Numbered from the stretch's first letter, positions 1 through 8,878 are shown. The stretch: DNA of 64,000 bases from an uncultured Acidobacteriia bacterium (GCA_903907865.1 CAIVPR010000098.1:1-64000), one strand, 5' to 3'. A program made the numbers and translations. The notes: generated from the letters alone by a model not told the origin.

Positions 1-84
1 ACGCTTCGTCCGCCGTCCGCCCCAACCACCACCCGTTCCCAGGGAGGCCTGGATCAATAGACCAAAGACCCCGGACAACAATAC

Positions 85-189
85 TCAGTAAATTCGGCTT
101 CGGGGTGTCTCAAAGTGCTTGACATGTTCCGCCCGTCCGATCCCGTTGGCCCCGCCGGTCACGATCACTACTTTGTCTTGGATCCGCAC
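85..189 (-). pseudogene. Remnant of a short-chain dehydrogenase (SDR), N-terminal 34 residues only
   Basis: Read on the minus strand from a GTG at 189, the sequence starts like a classical SDR: DKVVIVTGGANGIGRA contains the TGxxxGxG nucleotide-binding motif of the first Rossmann turn. After GIGRA the match to the family stops, and a TGA follows at 85, so at most 34 residues remain of a family that is usually about 250 residues long. No continuation is visible in the other frames of the first 85 bases. This looks like a deletion remnant. The rest of positions 1-330 holds no other gene; an AGGAGG ribosome site for the next gene lies at about 317-322. Confidence 0.55.
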
Positions 190-330
190 GCCGCTACGAT
201 ACCACTCCGAGATTGGCCCTCAAGTTGCTCACTAACGGGTTTGGTGCCTTTACATTATTTTCCGTTCAGAAACATACCCGAAGTCGTGGTGCCGTCCGTA
301 AATCATGTTGAAGTATAGGAGGAGCACCCA

Positions 331-2286
331 ATGAGATACCGATCCATCGCATTTGCGGGACTGCTGGCAGCCGCCGCGTCACTCAGCTTGTTTGCCCAGG
401 AAACCCCTTACCCGGAAACTGCTGTCGATCCACCTTCCCGTGTCGCACGCCTGAATTGGTTCAACGGCAACGTGTCGTTCCAGGCCGCCACCGTGGAGGA
501 ATGGGCTCCCGCCGCGTTGAACTACCCACTCTCAACCGGTGACCACATTTTCACCGACGCCGGCTCCCGTGCCGAGATGCGCACCGGTGCCAACGCCATC
601 CGGCTCAATTGGCAGACCAACTTCGGCTTCCTCAATCTCAACGACCACATGGTGCAGATCCGCTTGACGGAAGGTGCGATGGAGGTTCGGCTGCGGCGGC
701 TGGATGACGACGACACATGGGAGATCGATACTCCCCAAGGCGCCATCACCCTCTTGCGAACCGGCGATTACCGTATCGAAACCGATCCCGCCCGGAACGC
801 CACCATGGTGACGGTGCGGGCGGGCGACGCCCAGGTGACGGGCAACGGCGCGGATGTCACGGTACACCCGCGTCAAACCGCTTACTTCCCAGATGGTTCC
901 CAGGCCGATGTGCGAGAAGCCAACGCCGAAGACGATTTCGACTATTTCGTTGTGGACCGCAATCGGAACGAGGACCGGGTGCCTGCCCCCGTGCATGTTT
1001 CCGAAAGCATGGTCGGCTATGAAGATCTCGACGCGAACGGCGCTTGGCGGGAGACCCCGGACTACGGCTGGGTGTGGCGTCCGAGGGTGGAGATTGGCTG
1101 GGTTCCTTACCACTACGGCCACTGGGCATGGATCGAGCCGTGGGGTTGGACTTGGGTTGACAACGCTTCTTGGGGCTTTGCGCCGTTCCACTACGGGCGC
1201 TGGGTTGTCATTGCCGGCGATTGGGTGTGGGTCCCGGGAAGCATGGTGCGTCGGCCCGTCTACGCTCCGGCGTTGGTTGTTTTTGCCGGTGGCTTCGGCG
1301 GCGGCCTGGGTGTGGCATGGTTCCCGCTCGGTCCGCGCGAGCCCTATTACCCCGGATACCGTGTTTCCGCCACCTATGTCCGGCAGGTCAACATCACACA
1401 CGTCACCAACGTGAACGTGGTGAATGTCACGAACGTCCGGTACGTCAACCAGAATGTCCCTGGCGCGATGACGGCGGTCGACCGGAGCACCTTCGTCGGT
1501 GCGAGGTCGGTGCACAACGCATCCATGCCGGTTCGACCGGGACAGTACACCGCAATTGTCGGCGCCGCGCCGCGCATTGCGCCCACACGGGAGAGCGTTG
1601 TCGGACCAATTACCAACCGGTCGGTTGCGGCCCCATCGCGTGCAGCGATGAACCGGGCCGTGGTGGTGCGTTCCGCGCTTCCGCCAGCCACCGTCGGCTT
1701 CGAGGCTCGTCAGCAGGCATTGGCGGCGAACCCTGGTCGCCCGGTGGAATCCTCCGAGCTGAACCAGCTTCGCGGCTCCCAGCCCAATGCGACCATCCAG
1801 CGTGCGCCGGTACGGACAGTTCCGGCAGGTCCGCCCACGCGTCCGGTATTTGGCGGGGGTCAGCCAGGGGCTGTTCCTCAGCCGGTGCGGCCCGTGGATC
1901 GGATGAGTTCACGTCCGCCGGGCGCGGCACCACAGACCACTGTGGAACCGGCACAGCCGCGTCCAGCGCCGTCTTTCCGTCCGATGCCGGAAGTCCGTCC
2001 CGCGCCGGAGGTTCGTCAAGCGCCCGAGGTCCGGGGCCCGCAGATACAGCGGGTGCCTGAGGCACGTCCGACGCCGGAAGTGCGTCCAGCTCCCGACTTC
2101 CGGCCAGCCCCGCAGATGCAGCGTATGCCTGAGGCACGTCCGGTACCGGAAGCGCGTCCAGTTCCCGAAGTCCGTCCGGCCCCTCGGGTGGAACCTCGTC
2201 AGATCGAACCGCGAACTGCGCCCACACCGGAGCACAGGCAACCACCCAGGCGTGAAGAGAAGAAGGAAGAAAAGAAGGCGAACTAG
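331..2286 (+). CDS. Secreted FecR-domain protein with Trp/Tyr-rich DUF6600-like region and Pro-rich tail
   Basis: This 651-residue exported protein begins with a signal peptide (residues 1-22, ending ASLSLFAQ). A FecR-like domain follows (about 38-200). Then comes a Trp/Tyr/His-rich block (about 230-360) of the DUF6600 type, with repeated GWVPYHYGHW-like units and a Gly-rich stretch. Residues 560-640 are degenerate PEVRPAP/PEARPVP repeats, and the C-terminus is Lys/Glu-rich. A strong ribosome site (AGGAGGAG) sits 8 bases before the ATG. No ECF sigma factor lies next to it, so a classical FecIR role is not supported; an envelope-associated structural role is an inference. A paralogue begins at 62632 at the other end of the window. 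Confidence 0.85.
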   Translation: MRYRSIAFAGLLAAAASLSLFAQETPYPETAVDPPSRVARLNWFNGNVSFQAATVEEWAPAALNYPLSTGDHIFTDAGSRAEMRTGANAIRLNWQTNFGFLNLNDHMVQIRLTEGAMEVRLRRLDDDDTWEIDTPQGAITLLRTGDYRIETDPARNATMVTVRAGDAQVTGNGADVTVHPRQTAYFPDGSQADVREANAEDDFDYFVVDRNRNEDRVPAPVHVSESMVGYEDLDANGAWRETPDYGWVWRPRVEIGWVPYHYGHWAWIEPWGWTWVDNASWGFAPFHYGRWVVIAGDWVWVPGSMVRRPVYAPALVVFAGGFGGGLGVAWFPLGPREPYYPGYRVSATYVRQVNITHVTNVNVVNVTNVRYVNQNVPGAMTAVDRSTFVGARSVHNASMPVRPGQYTAIVGAAPRIAPTRESVVGPITNRSVAAPSRAAMNRAVVVRSALPPATVGFEARQQALAANPGRPVESSELNQLRGSQPNATIQRAPVRTVPAGPPTRPVFGGGQPGAVPQPVRPVDRMSSRPPGAAPQTTVEPAQPRPAPSFRPMPEVRPAPEVRQAPEVRGPQIQRVPEARPTPEVRPAPDFRPAPQMQRMPEARPVPEARPVPEVRPAPRVEPRQIEPRTAPTPEHRQPPRREEKKEEKKAN

Positions 2287-2296
2287 CTGGATGGTC

Positions 2297-2830
2297 TCAA
2301 CGGCGTGATCCAAGGTACCGTTCCAAGTTGCCGTAGAGTTCGGCGGCGCTTGTGGCAACTCCTTCGAAATCAGTGTCGCGTTCCTGTTGGGACGGGTATT
2401 GGAGCGTCTGCTTGAACCAAGTCTCGTTGCCGACCTGCTCGAGCGTGGTGGCGACCGTCACTTGCAGCGGCGAGAAGCCATACGTTTCCAAGTACGCCAA
2501 GAACCGAGGAGGATCGACCATTTCGTACTGGCCTCGAACCTCGATCACCGCTCCCCGGCCTCGCTGGAAAACATAGCGGAATCGTCCGTGAGTCCGCAAG
2601 TCCACCTCGCACGAAATCAAGGACATGTTCGCCGGAACCATCCAGTGGGCGAGGTGCGTCGGTTGGGTAAGCGAATCGAAAACCGCCTGAAGGGAGCCGG
2701 TGAACTTTCGCTCGAGAACAATTTCCCGGTCGGACTGTTTTCTGAGTTGCAGGGCGTTTCCTTTCGTGACGGGCGTCTGGCCGGGTAGTGGTAGCAATGC
2801 CGCCACCAACAAAACGACTATTGTCCTCAT
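2297..2830 (-). CDS. SRPBCC / AHSA1-type domain protein, exported
   Basis: The chosen start is the ATG at 2830, because it gives a clean signal peptide (MRTIVVLLVAALLPLPGQ); the upstream in-frame extension is low-complexity and codes for nothing recognisable. The mature part (about residues 30-177) follows the Bet v 1-like AHSA1 pattern: IVLERKFTGSLQAVFDSLTQ, then HLAHWMVP, then GRFRYVF and a final helix. These proteins have a hydrophobic cavity; some are Hsp90 activators and many are of unknown function. Secretion is unusual for the family. It is convergent with the FecR gene, with only 10 bases between the stop codons. Confidence 0.75.
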   Translation of the reverse strand: MRTIVVLLVAALLPLPGQTPVTKGNALQLRKQSDREIVLERKFTGSLQAVFDSLTQPTHLAHWMVPANMSLISCEVDLRTHGRFRYVFQRGRGAVIEVRGQYEMVDPPRFLAYLETYGFSPLQVTVATTLEQVGNETWFKQTLQYPSQQERDTDFEGVATSAAELYGNLERYLGSRR

Positions 2831-2900
2831 TTGAGCACTCGGGGCACATCCGGTCCTTGGTGCCGATGCGATGCTGCCAAGCGGCACCGACGACGGATCG

Positions 2901-3413
2901 CTATTGTTTCCTCGAACCGGTGGCGATCCGGGAGGTGCTGAAAACATAGTCTCTGTCCTTGGCACCCGGGTGGCAGCCGTAGCAAACACCTTGGGTCTTG
3001 GCGCCAGCGGTTCCCACCGTATTGCCGCCCTCAAACACTTCGTACCCCCAGCCGCCGGTCGCAGTGTATCGAGCGTCTTTGTGCATCAGGGAAATGTTCC
3101 TCAAGTCCGTTTCAATCGTGACCCCGTCGACATCTTTGGCACCGACGCCCTCGTCGACAATCATCGACCCCTCTGGAAACTCCCCGGTTCGATATCCCAC
3201 CAGAGCCTTGTCGTTGGCGTAGTAGTGGTGAAATCCGCCTCTGTCTTTGAAGGTCTTGCTCTCCGGCGTGACCACGTAACTTTTGACCATCACCCAGGTC
3301 CGGTATTCGGAAGGGTAGGGTACTGCCGGGTCCGGAGACTGGGCGGAGAGAAAGGTTGCCGAGATTAGGACCGCTCCTGCGAAGGCGGATGCGATGGCGC
3401 TCTTTGGTTGCAT
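2901..3413 (-). CDS. Cytochrome P460 family protein
   Basis: The start is the ATG at 3413, preceded by AAAAGGAGTC and followed by a signal peptide (about residues 1-25, ending TFLSAQ). The 170-residue product has the P460 layout: PYPSEYRTWVMVKSYVV near the N-terminus, a central FHHYYANDKAL-GYRTGEFPEGSMIV segment, and a C-terminal c-type haem site CYGCH near residue 152. P460 proteins are periplasmic monohaem enzymes, some of which oxidise hydroxylamine. Whether the crosslinking lysine is present cannot be judged by eye, so the substrate is unknown. It lies upstream of the AHSA1-type gene on the same strand with a 70-base gap. Confidence 0.85.
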   Translation of the reverse strand: MQPKSAIASAFAGAVLISATFLSAQSPDPAVPYPSEYRTWVMVKSYVVTPESKTFKDRGGFHHYYANDKALVGYRTGEFPEGSMIVDEGVGAKDVDGVTIETDLRNISLMHKDARYTATGGWGYEVFEGGNTVGTAGAKTQGVCYGCHPGAKDRDYVFSTSRIATGSRKQ

Positions 3414-3588
3414 TATTGACGACTCCTTTTGCTTGGACGGATCGCCAAACAGCGGTTGCCGATGGCCGATCGTTTCAGTTCCAGTGTGCGGTTCCACCGA
3501 TCTTTCGATCAATCCCGTTTTGACGAGCAGGTCGTCTGGCTCCACGAACCGGACGCGGTGGGAACTCGCGACTCCGTTCCAGCTTCTT

Positions 3589-4779
3589 TCACAGGTACGC
3601 CAGCAACGGGCTCGACTTCCTCGCTTTGAGGCGTCCGAACCAAACGCAGGCCGGATACATCAGGCCGATTACCAGCAGCCAGACAAGGTACACAACACCA
3701 AGCGAGTATCCGTACCCCGCTGGATAAACGTTCGCGGGGCTGGGCGGATTCAGGAGAAATCCGGCGCGTCCGTAGCGAATCAGCGCAATCGGGATGGTCA
3801 GGAAGTGCGCCAGCAACATGTGCCCCAGGAAGTAGAAGAGCGGCACACGCCCGATTACCACCAGTGGATTGGCCGCTCGAAGGCCGATTCGATAAAACCA
3901 GGCAAGCAGTAGCATGGCTGGGCCCAACGTCATCAACAGGAAGTCGAGGGAGGGCGGATACTTCGTGCATCGGAGAAACGATAGCAGGGTGAACGCGGGC
4001 GACGCTTGGACTGCCCAGGGTTGCGGGTCGCCGTACACATTGATCAGGCGGATGACGGCGAAGCTCGCGGTCAGTCCGGCACCTAGCCGGAGCAGCCACT
4101 GCTGCCGACGCGCCGGATCCATGAGCAGCACTTCTCCGCAACAGAACCCCAAGGCCATCACGGCAATCCATGGAACCAACGGATACGCAACCACGATCAC
4201 TATTCCACCTATCGAGATCACGCCCTGCTGATGCACGATCTTCCAGAAATCGCCCAACGGCGATCCGCCTGGCGACATCGCGAGGGCACCCGCGTCCGTC
4301 AAATTATGCAACACGACGACCGCCAGGCTGAGAATCGCGAGGAGCCGAATGGGCAGCCGCGACAAAAAACCCAAGGCCACCATGGACCATCCCAGCGCCC
4401 ACAAGACCGTCAGTAGGATGGGACCGTCCAGCGGGTGAAAGGTCAGCGCGAAGCGCAACACTGTCAGCTCCAGGAATACCAGCCACAAGCCCCGCTTCCA
4501 TAGGTACGGCGAGAGTTCGGCGGGCGAGGACCGGTAGTTGAATCGCCTCATGTATGCCGCTCCGCCCGCCGCGAACATGAACACCGGCGCGCACAGGTGC
4601 GTGATCCAACGCGTGAAGAAAAGGGTCACGGTCGTGTGCCGCAAGTCGTCCGGCTGGAACTGGGAGGCGCCCGCGTGAAAGAAATCCCTGACGTGATCGA
4701 GCGTCATGACGATCATCACCAGCCCCCTGAGGGCGTCAAGCGCGGTAACTCGCGGGGCTGCGGCGGTGTTCGGCGGCAT
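3589..4779 (-). CDS. Polytopic membrane protein, DUF1624 / heparan-alpha-glucosaminide N-acetyltransferase-like
   Basis: Starting at the ATG at 4779 (MPPNTAAAPRVTALDALRG), the 396-residue protein has about ten hydrophobic segments. The N-terminal signature R-ALDALRGLVMIVMTLDHVRDFF matches the DUF1624/HGSNAT-type acyltransferase family: an LDxLRGL turn followed by a membrane His-Asp pair. Such proteins are thought to carry acyl groups across the membrane to sugars. A longer in-frame extension to 4914 exists but has no family similarity. It is divergent from the sensor kinase at 4901, with about 120 bases between them. The substrate cannot be told from sequence. Confidence 0.75.
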   Translation of the reverse strand: MPPNTAAAPRVTALDALRGLVMIVMTLDHVRDFFHAGASQFQPDDLRHTTVTLFFTRWITHLCAPVFMFAAGGAAYMRRFNYRSSPAELSPYLWKRGLWLVFLELTVLRFALTFHPLDGPILLTVLWALGWSMVALGFLSRLPIRLLAILSLAVVVLHNLTDAGALAMSPGGSPLGDFWKIVHQQGVISIGGIVIVVAYPLVPWIAVMALGFCCGEVLLMDPARRQQWLLRLGAGLTASFAVIRLINVYGDPQPWAVQASPAFTLLSFLRCTKYPPSLDFLLMTLGPAMLLLAWFYRIGLRAANPLVVIGRVPLFYFLGHMLLAHFLTIPIALIRYGRAGFLLNPPSPANVYPAGYGYSLGVVYLVWLLVIGLMYPACVWFGRLKARKSSPLLAYL

Positions 4780-4900
4780 GGGTGCGTCTCTTGAGAATAC
4801 AGTTCCAGGGCCGGGCTTGCGTGGGCTTTTTTGACCAACGGCGCTGCTGGATTGACGAACGGCTATTGACTTGGACCGCTTCAGCCGAAACAATTGATCC

Positions 4901-5992
4901 ATGGGCACTGCCAAGCGGTTCGGTATCTACCTCGCCGGTTGGATGCTCGCGACCCTTTTCTATTTTAGTCAGGATCTTGCCCAGCGCCTCTACCGCGGGA
5001 GCACAACCCCCTGGTTTGACGTTTTGGCTCCCTGGTTCATCGGCAACCTCGCGTGCGCGCTGCTCACGCCGGTAATCCTATGGTCGGGGCGCCGGTGGCC
5101 GCTGATCGAAGGCCGTTGGGCCAAGGCAATTCCGATTCAACTCGCGGTGACCATCTGCCTTGCGACGATGGCGGTCGGTATTGAGACGCCATTGCTCGTG
5201 TGGTCCGGGGAGTTGGCACCGGCACTCCAACACCGTTCGCTGCGCCAAGTGTACGGCGCGATCTGGGTGTACGGGTTTCACAGCGATTGCCTGGCCCTGT
5301 GGATTGTACTCGGCATGCAAGCCGGTGCCCGGTATTACCGCGAATTCCAGAATCGGAAGCAGGAAGCTCTCCGGCTGCAATTGCAACTCAGTGACGCGCG
5401 GTTGAACGCGCTGAAGATGCAGCTCCAGCCGCATTTTCTGTTCAATACCCTGAGCGCGGTGATCGTGCTGGTGCGGCAGCAGAGGAACCGGCAGGCCGAG
5501 GAAACATTGTCGAAACTCAGTGATCTGCTGCGCCGCGTGCTCTCGGGTTCCGATGCCAAGGAGGTGGCGTTGCGAAGCGAACTCGAGTTCCTGGAAATGT
5601 ATCTATCGATCGAGCAGGTCCGCTTTCAGGACCGGCTCACGGTCTGCGTTGCCTGCGATGAGGAGGTCCTGGACGCCATGGTGCCCCATCTGGGATTGCA
5701 GCCAATTGTCGAGAACGCGGTGCGTCACGGTCTCGGCGGCACCCTCGGGTCGGTGCGGATCGAGGTCAAGGCACATCGTTTGGGGAACCGGTTGCAGGTC
5801 GCGGTAAGCGACAACGGACCCGGATTTCCCGCATCCAAGGCGGAAGGGACTGGGATCGGGCTGGCCAATACCCGCGCACGGCTCCAGCAGCTCTACGGGG
5901 ACGAAGGAAGCCTCACCGTCCAAAACGGGGCGGAACGGGGGGCCACTGTGACGATGACGCTGCCCTTCTGTCTGGCCGAGGAGGGGGCGTGA
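4901..5992 (+). CDS. LytS/YehU-type membrane sensor histidine kinase
   Basis: This 363-residue protein has four N-terminal membrane segments (about 8-25, 40-62, 76-100 and 117-141), a short coiled linker, and then the His_kinase domain with the phospho-acceptor motif LQPHFLFNTL (His178). The ATPase part shows the N box (PIVENAVRHGL) and the G box (DNGPGF, GTGIGLAN). It phosphorylates the LytTR regulator encoded directly downstream, whose ATG overlaps its stop by 4 bases (ATGA). No ribosome site is visible before the ATG, and a weak TTGACT/AACAAT promoter-like pair lies just upstream, so a leaderless transcript is possible. Confidence 0.92.
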   Translation: MGTAKRFGIYLAGWMLATLFYFSQDLAQRLYRGSTTPWFDVLAPWFIGNLACALLTPVILWSGRRWPLIEGRWAKAIPIQLAVTICLATMAVGIETPLLVWSGELAPALQHRSLRQVYGAIWVYGFHSDCLALWIVLGMQAGARYYREFQNRKQEALRLQLQLSDARLNALKMQLQPHFLFNTLSAVIVLVRQQRNRQAEETLSKLSDLLRRVLSGSDAKEVALRSELEFLEMYLSIEQVRFQDRLTVCVACDEEVLDAMVPHLGLQPIVENAVRHGLGGTLGSVRIEVKAHRLGNRLQVAVSDNGPGFPASKAEGTGIGLANTRARLQQLYGDEGSLTVQNGAERGATVTMTLPFCLAEEGA

Positions 5993-6759
5993 TGCGCATC
6001 AAGGTATTGATTGTGGATGACGAGCCACTTGCACGCGAGGGACTACGGATGCTGCTCGCCGATCATCCCGCCGTCTCCGCGATGGTCGAGGCCCGCAACG
6101 GGCCGGAGGCCGTGGCTCTGATCGCAACGGAGCGCCCGGACCTTGTTCTGCTGGATGTCCAAATGCCCCAGATGGACGGATTCCAAGTGATCGACGCAGT
6201 CCGCACCGGGAACATGCCCGCCGTCATATTCGTCACGGCCCACGACGCCTACGCACTGCGGGCGTTTGAGGTGAATGCCATCGATTACCTGCTCAAGCCT
6301 GTCAACGCCGGACGCCTGCGCGATGCCCTGGAACGGGCCACGGTGCGCCTGCTTGGTGAACCCACGGGCGCTGCATCGGCGCGAATGCTGTCGTTGCTCG
6401 AAACCATCGCCCACCCGAGGCACTACTTGAAGCGCTTGGCGGTTCGGAAGTCGGCGAGCACGACCTTCATCAACGTCGAGAGCATCGATTGGATCGAGGC
6501 GGCGGAGAATTACGTGCAGATCCATGCGGGCAAGACCACCCACCTTCTCCACGTTCCGATCAGCACGCTTGCGACGTCGCTCGATCCCGGCACGTTCGTT
6601 CGTATTCATCGCTCCAGCATCGTCAACGTGAATAGGGTGCAGCGGCTGGTGCCCGCGAGCCACGGGCAGTATGCGGTCGTGCTCGACTCGGGAGTGGAGC
6701 TGCAATCCGGCCGGTCCTACGGCGAAGTGGTTCGCGCGCTTACGGCGAATTGTTTTTGA
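5989..6759 (+). CDS. LytTR-family response regulator
   Basis: The 256-residue protein has an N-terminal receiver domain (about 4-122) with acidic pair DDE at 10-12, phospho-acceptor Asp56 in LVLLDVQMPQ and the conserved Lys in YLLKPV. A C-terminal LytTR DNA-binding domain (about 150-250) shows the typical segments FINVESIDWIEAAENYVQIH and FVRIHRSSIVNVNRV. It is translationally coupled to the LytS-type kinase and forms a complete two-component system with it. Its targets are unknown; LytTR regulators bind paired direct repeats upstream of envelope or virulence genes. The secreted CxxCH protein at 6841 lies 81 bases downstream and may be co-transcribed. Confidence 0.93.
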   Translation: MMRIKVLIVDDEPLAREGLRMLLADHPAVSAMVEARNGPEAVALIATERPDLVLLDVQMPQMDGFQVIDAVRTGNMPAVIFVTAHDAYALRAFEVNAIDYLLKPVNAGRLRDALERATVRLLGEPTGAASARMLSLLETIAHPRHYLKRLAVRKSASTTFINVESIDWIEAAENYVQIHAGKTTHLLHVPISTLATSLDPGTFVRIHRSSIVNVNRVQRLVPASHGQYAVVLDSGVELQSGRSYGEVVRALTANCF

Positions 6760-6840
6760 ATCGCCTGTTCGGCACCTCCAAGGGCCGGTTCATCAAATAA
6801 CCGTTTGTCGTCACCGCGTTGCTTCGAAAGAATGTAAAGC

Positions 6841-7884
6841 ATGCATCGAAACACGTGGTTGAGGACGCTGTGCGCGCTGCTGGGAATGTTTGCGCCGATT
6901 CCTGGCTGGTCGGCTGATTGGAACGCCCGGCTTGCCGCCGACTATCTTGACCACCGGCAGCAGCAATGGTTCGAATGGGCGCCCGCCAAGGCACCGGGCG
7001 GGCCGTGCATCTCCTGCCACACCGGCCTGACGTACCTGCTCTCCAGGCCGATGCTGCGCCGGACTTTGGGGGAGAAGGAGCCGACGGTTTACGAGACGGG
7101 ACTCCTGAACGGACTGCGCGCCCGAATGGCCGAGGGCACGTCCATGTTCCCCGGCTTTCGGGAGGAACCGCTCAAGACTCAGGGCCGCAATGTCGAATTG
7201 GCGCTGGCGATGTTGCTGCTCAAGGGCGACGAAATCCCGCAAAAAGAGCGGCAGACGCCGTTCGACCGGGAAGCCGGTGGATACGAGGGACTCTGGGGCT
7301 TCCGGTTGGGCTTGGCCCCCTGGGAGTCGGATTCCTCCGGCTACTTCACTGCGGGACTGGTGGCGTTGGCCAATCGCGACCTGCGGGAGCCCGGTCCAAC
7401 CGGCGCCCTCTCCTTCTTGGGGAACAGCCTGCCGGAGCAGCCCCTCCACCAGAAACTGATGTCGCTGTGGGCGCGTGTTCCCGGACTCGATCCGGAAGCA
7501 CGGGAGGGACTGGTAAAGGAGGTTTGGAAGCTTCAGAAACCCGATGGGAGCTGGAGCGACGAAGCCCTGGGGCCGTGGCCTCAGCCGGGCGGCAGGCTTG
7601 CGGGCAAGGGCTCAAGCGCCTATGCGACGGCCTTCGTAGCATTCGTGCTGCAACAAGCGGGAATCGGCTGCGAGGATGAACGGCTCACCCGCGCGAAACG
7701 GTGGCTGGGGTCCCAGCAGGATGCGAAGTCGGGCGCATGGCGATCCCAGTCGATGAACAAGGCGTATGCGCGCGAATCGCTACCGGCGGGTTTCATGGAC
7801 GACGCGGCGACAGGTTTCGCGGTGATGGCGCTGCTCGATCCGGGCCTATGCGGATCGGGCACGTCCCGAGTGCAGGGGCAGTGA
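6841..7884 (+). CDS. Secreted protein with CxxCH motif and prenyltransferase/squalene-cyclase-like repeats
   Basis: The 347-residue protein starts with a signal peptide (about residues 1-25, ending PIPGWSA). A CISCH motif (residues 56-60) follows, a potential covalent c-type haem site. The rest is rich in alpha/alpha-toroid patterns like those of squalene-cyclase or prenyltransferase repeats: VELALAMLLLKGDE, GLVALANRDL, KLQKPDGSWSDEAL, YATAFVAFVL, AKRWLGSQQDAKSGAWRSQS and ATGFAVMALLD. The QxxDGxW-type QW repeat is clearest at KLQKPDGSW. An active-site DxDD is not seen, so cyclase activity is unlikely. The function is unknown; an exported haem-linked scaffold is an inference. Confidence 0.65.
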   Translation: MHRNTWLRTLCALLGMFAPIPGWSADWNARLAADYLDHRQQQWFEWAPAKAPGGPCISCHTGLTYLLSRPMLRRTLGEKEPTVYETGLLNGLRARMAEGTSMFPGFREEPLKTQGRNVELALAMLLLKGDEIPQKERQTPFDREAGGYEGLWGFRLGLAPWESDSSGYFTAGLVALANRDLREPGPTGALSFLGNSLPEQPLHQKLMSLWARVPGLDPEAREGLVKEVWKLQKPDGSWSDEALGPWPQPGGRLAGKGSSAYATAFVAFVLQQAGIGCEDERLTRAKRWLGSQQDAKSGAWRSQSMNKAYARESLPAGFMDDAATGFAVMALLDPGLCGSGTSRVQGQ

Positions 7885-7914
7885 TCTTGATCCCTCTGCG
7901 ACTTGGTAGGGCTC

Positions 7915-7965
7915 GACAAACACTCCATCGGGTCGTGGCTCGGTACCATGCCGATTCCGCGAACC
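7915..7965. repeat. Degenerate copy of the window's REP-like palindrome (copy A)
   Basis: ACAAACACTCC followed by TCGTGGCTCGG and the loop-like CATGCCGATTCCGC matches the left arm and loop of the repeat at 32977, with several changes. The right arm is lost. It lies just after the stop of the CxxCH protein gene, the usual place for REP elements. Confidence 0.6.
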
Positions 7966-8064
7966 GAAATGCGTCGCTGCAGTTTTCTTGCCGTCTTGAT
8001 GGCGCAGTGGCCTAGGCGCGAACTGGGCTAATTAGCGCAACGACCCGTCTTTGTGTTCGCATGT

Positions 8065-8176
8065 CAGGCGCGGGGCCAATCCGCCTTCTGCGGTAAGTCG
8101 TAGGGATGAAATGCTTTAAGCCAAGGCTGCTGCTCGCCATATACGCCCATGGCAACGGCTTGGTGCTTGCCCCTGT
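8065..8176 (+). other. Structured-looking leader upstream of the PEP-CTERM gene
   Basis: The 316 bases between 7885 and 8200 hold repeat copy A and no gene. The 3' half contains short complementary stretches: AAGCC (8118-8122) with GGCTT (8157-8161), or alternatively CCAAG (8121-8125) with CTTGG (8159-8163), and CATGGCAACGG next to them. The layout loosely recalls GEMM (cyclic-di-GMP-I) riboswitches, which have an AAAGCC box and an ATGGCAGCC-type box, but the GGCAAACC box is not seen. This is therefore a weak candidate only. A ribosome-binding AAGGAAA lies about 10 bases before the ATG at 8201. Confidence 0.2.
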
Positions 8177-8200
8177 CCTTCCGAAGGAAATCAGACGATC

Positions 8201-8878
8201 ATGTCGCAGCGGAGTCGGGTGAGCTTGAGTGCGATGCGCTGGGTACTAGCCAACTTGGTCCTGTTGTGCGCGTTGGCGAATGCTCTGCCGCTAATGGCGG
8301 GTCCAATCTTGATCTTTGGAAGCTGGGATAAGTCCAACTGTGACGCGTACGGAGGGAGCACTGGTTTGTGCGCTGTCGCGCCGGACGGTTATCCAAGCGA
8401 TACGAAAACGGCCCACATTCTGATCACCTGCTGTGTTTCTAATAACGGGGGAACCGTCACACATACGGGCGTCTTTCACGGCTTCACCCTTGGCCCGCTG
8501 CGCCCGGGATTGATGACTGTTACTGCGACCACATGGATCGATAGCGAGAACTATGCCGGTCTGCATCAATGGGGGAGCGTGGTTTCATTTGCCGATTCCT
8601 CTCCTGCAACTCTCGATTCCTGGAGCGGCAATTGCACCGCCAGTGGGTGCACGCCCATCCTTGCGGTGACTTTTGCGATTGAACTAGGAACGTCGTTTGA
8701 CGTGAACCTCGGGGACACGATCTCGGCTGGACCGGGCACGGCAAACCACGCGGCTGGCGGAGCTTATGCTTCCATGGTCCAGTTCTCCTTCCAGGAAGTC
8801 CCGGAGCCATCAACCCTTTTGCTGCTCGGCGTCGCGTTGATGAGTGGTGCTGTGTGGTGCTTGGTCTCGAGGCACTAG
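8201..8878 (+). CDS. PEP-CTERM sorting-domain protein
   Basis: The 225-residue protein has an N-terminal signal peptide (about 1-34, ending NALPLMAGP). Its middle is Gly/Ser/Thr-rich with several cysteines. The C-terminus carries the full exosortase sorting signal: VPEPSTLLLLGVALMSG, then a short hydrophobic stretch and a basic end (VSRH). The PEP-CTERM tail marks the protein for processing by an exosortase and surface or matrix display. No exosortase is encoded in the window, so the enzyme must lie elsewhere. The body has no recognisable domain. Confidence 0.88.
   Translation: MSQRSRVSLSAMRWVLANLVLLCALANALPLMAGPILIFGSWDKSNCDAYGGSTGLCAVAPDGYPSDTKTAHILITCCVSNNGGTVTHTGVFHGFTLGPLRPGLMTVTATTWIDSENYAGLHQWGSVVSFADSSPATLDSWSGNCTASGCTPILAVTFAIELGTSFDVNLGDTISAGPGTANHAAGGAYASMVQFSFQEVPEPSTLLLLGVALMSGAVWCLVSRH

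Noticed and set aside
115-318. A 67-residue plus-strand frame at the window start
   Set aside because: No ribosome site or similarity; the opposite strand holds the recognisable SDR remnant.
1980-2200. Proline/Glu-rich short repeats as a possible DNA repeat array
   Set aside because: The repeats are protein-level degenerate PEVRPAP units inside a coding sequence, not a CRISPR or mobile repeat.
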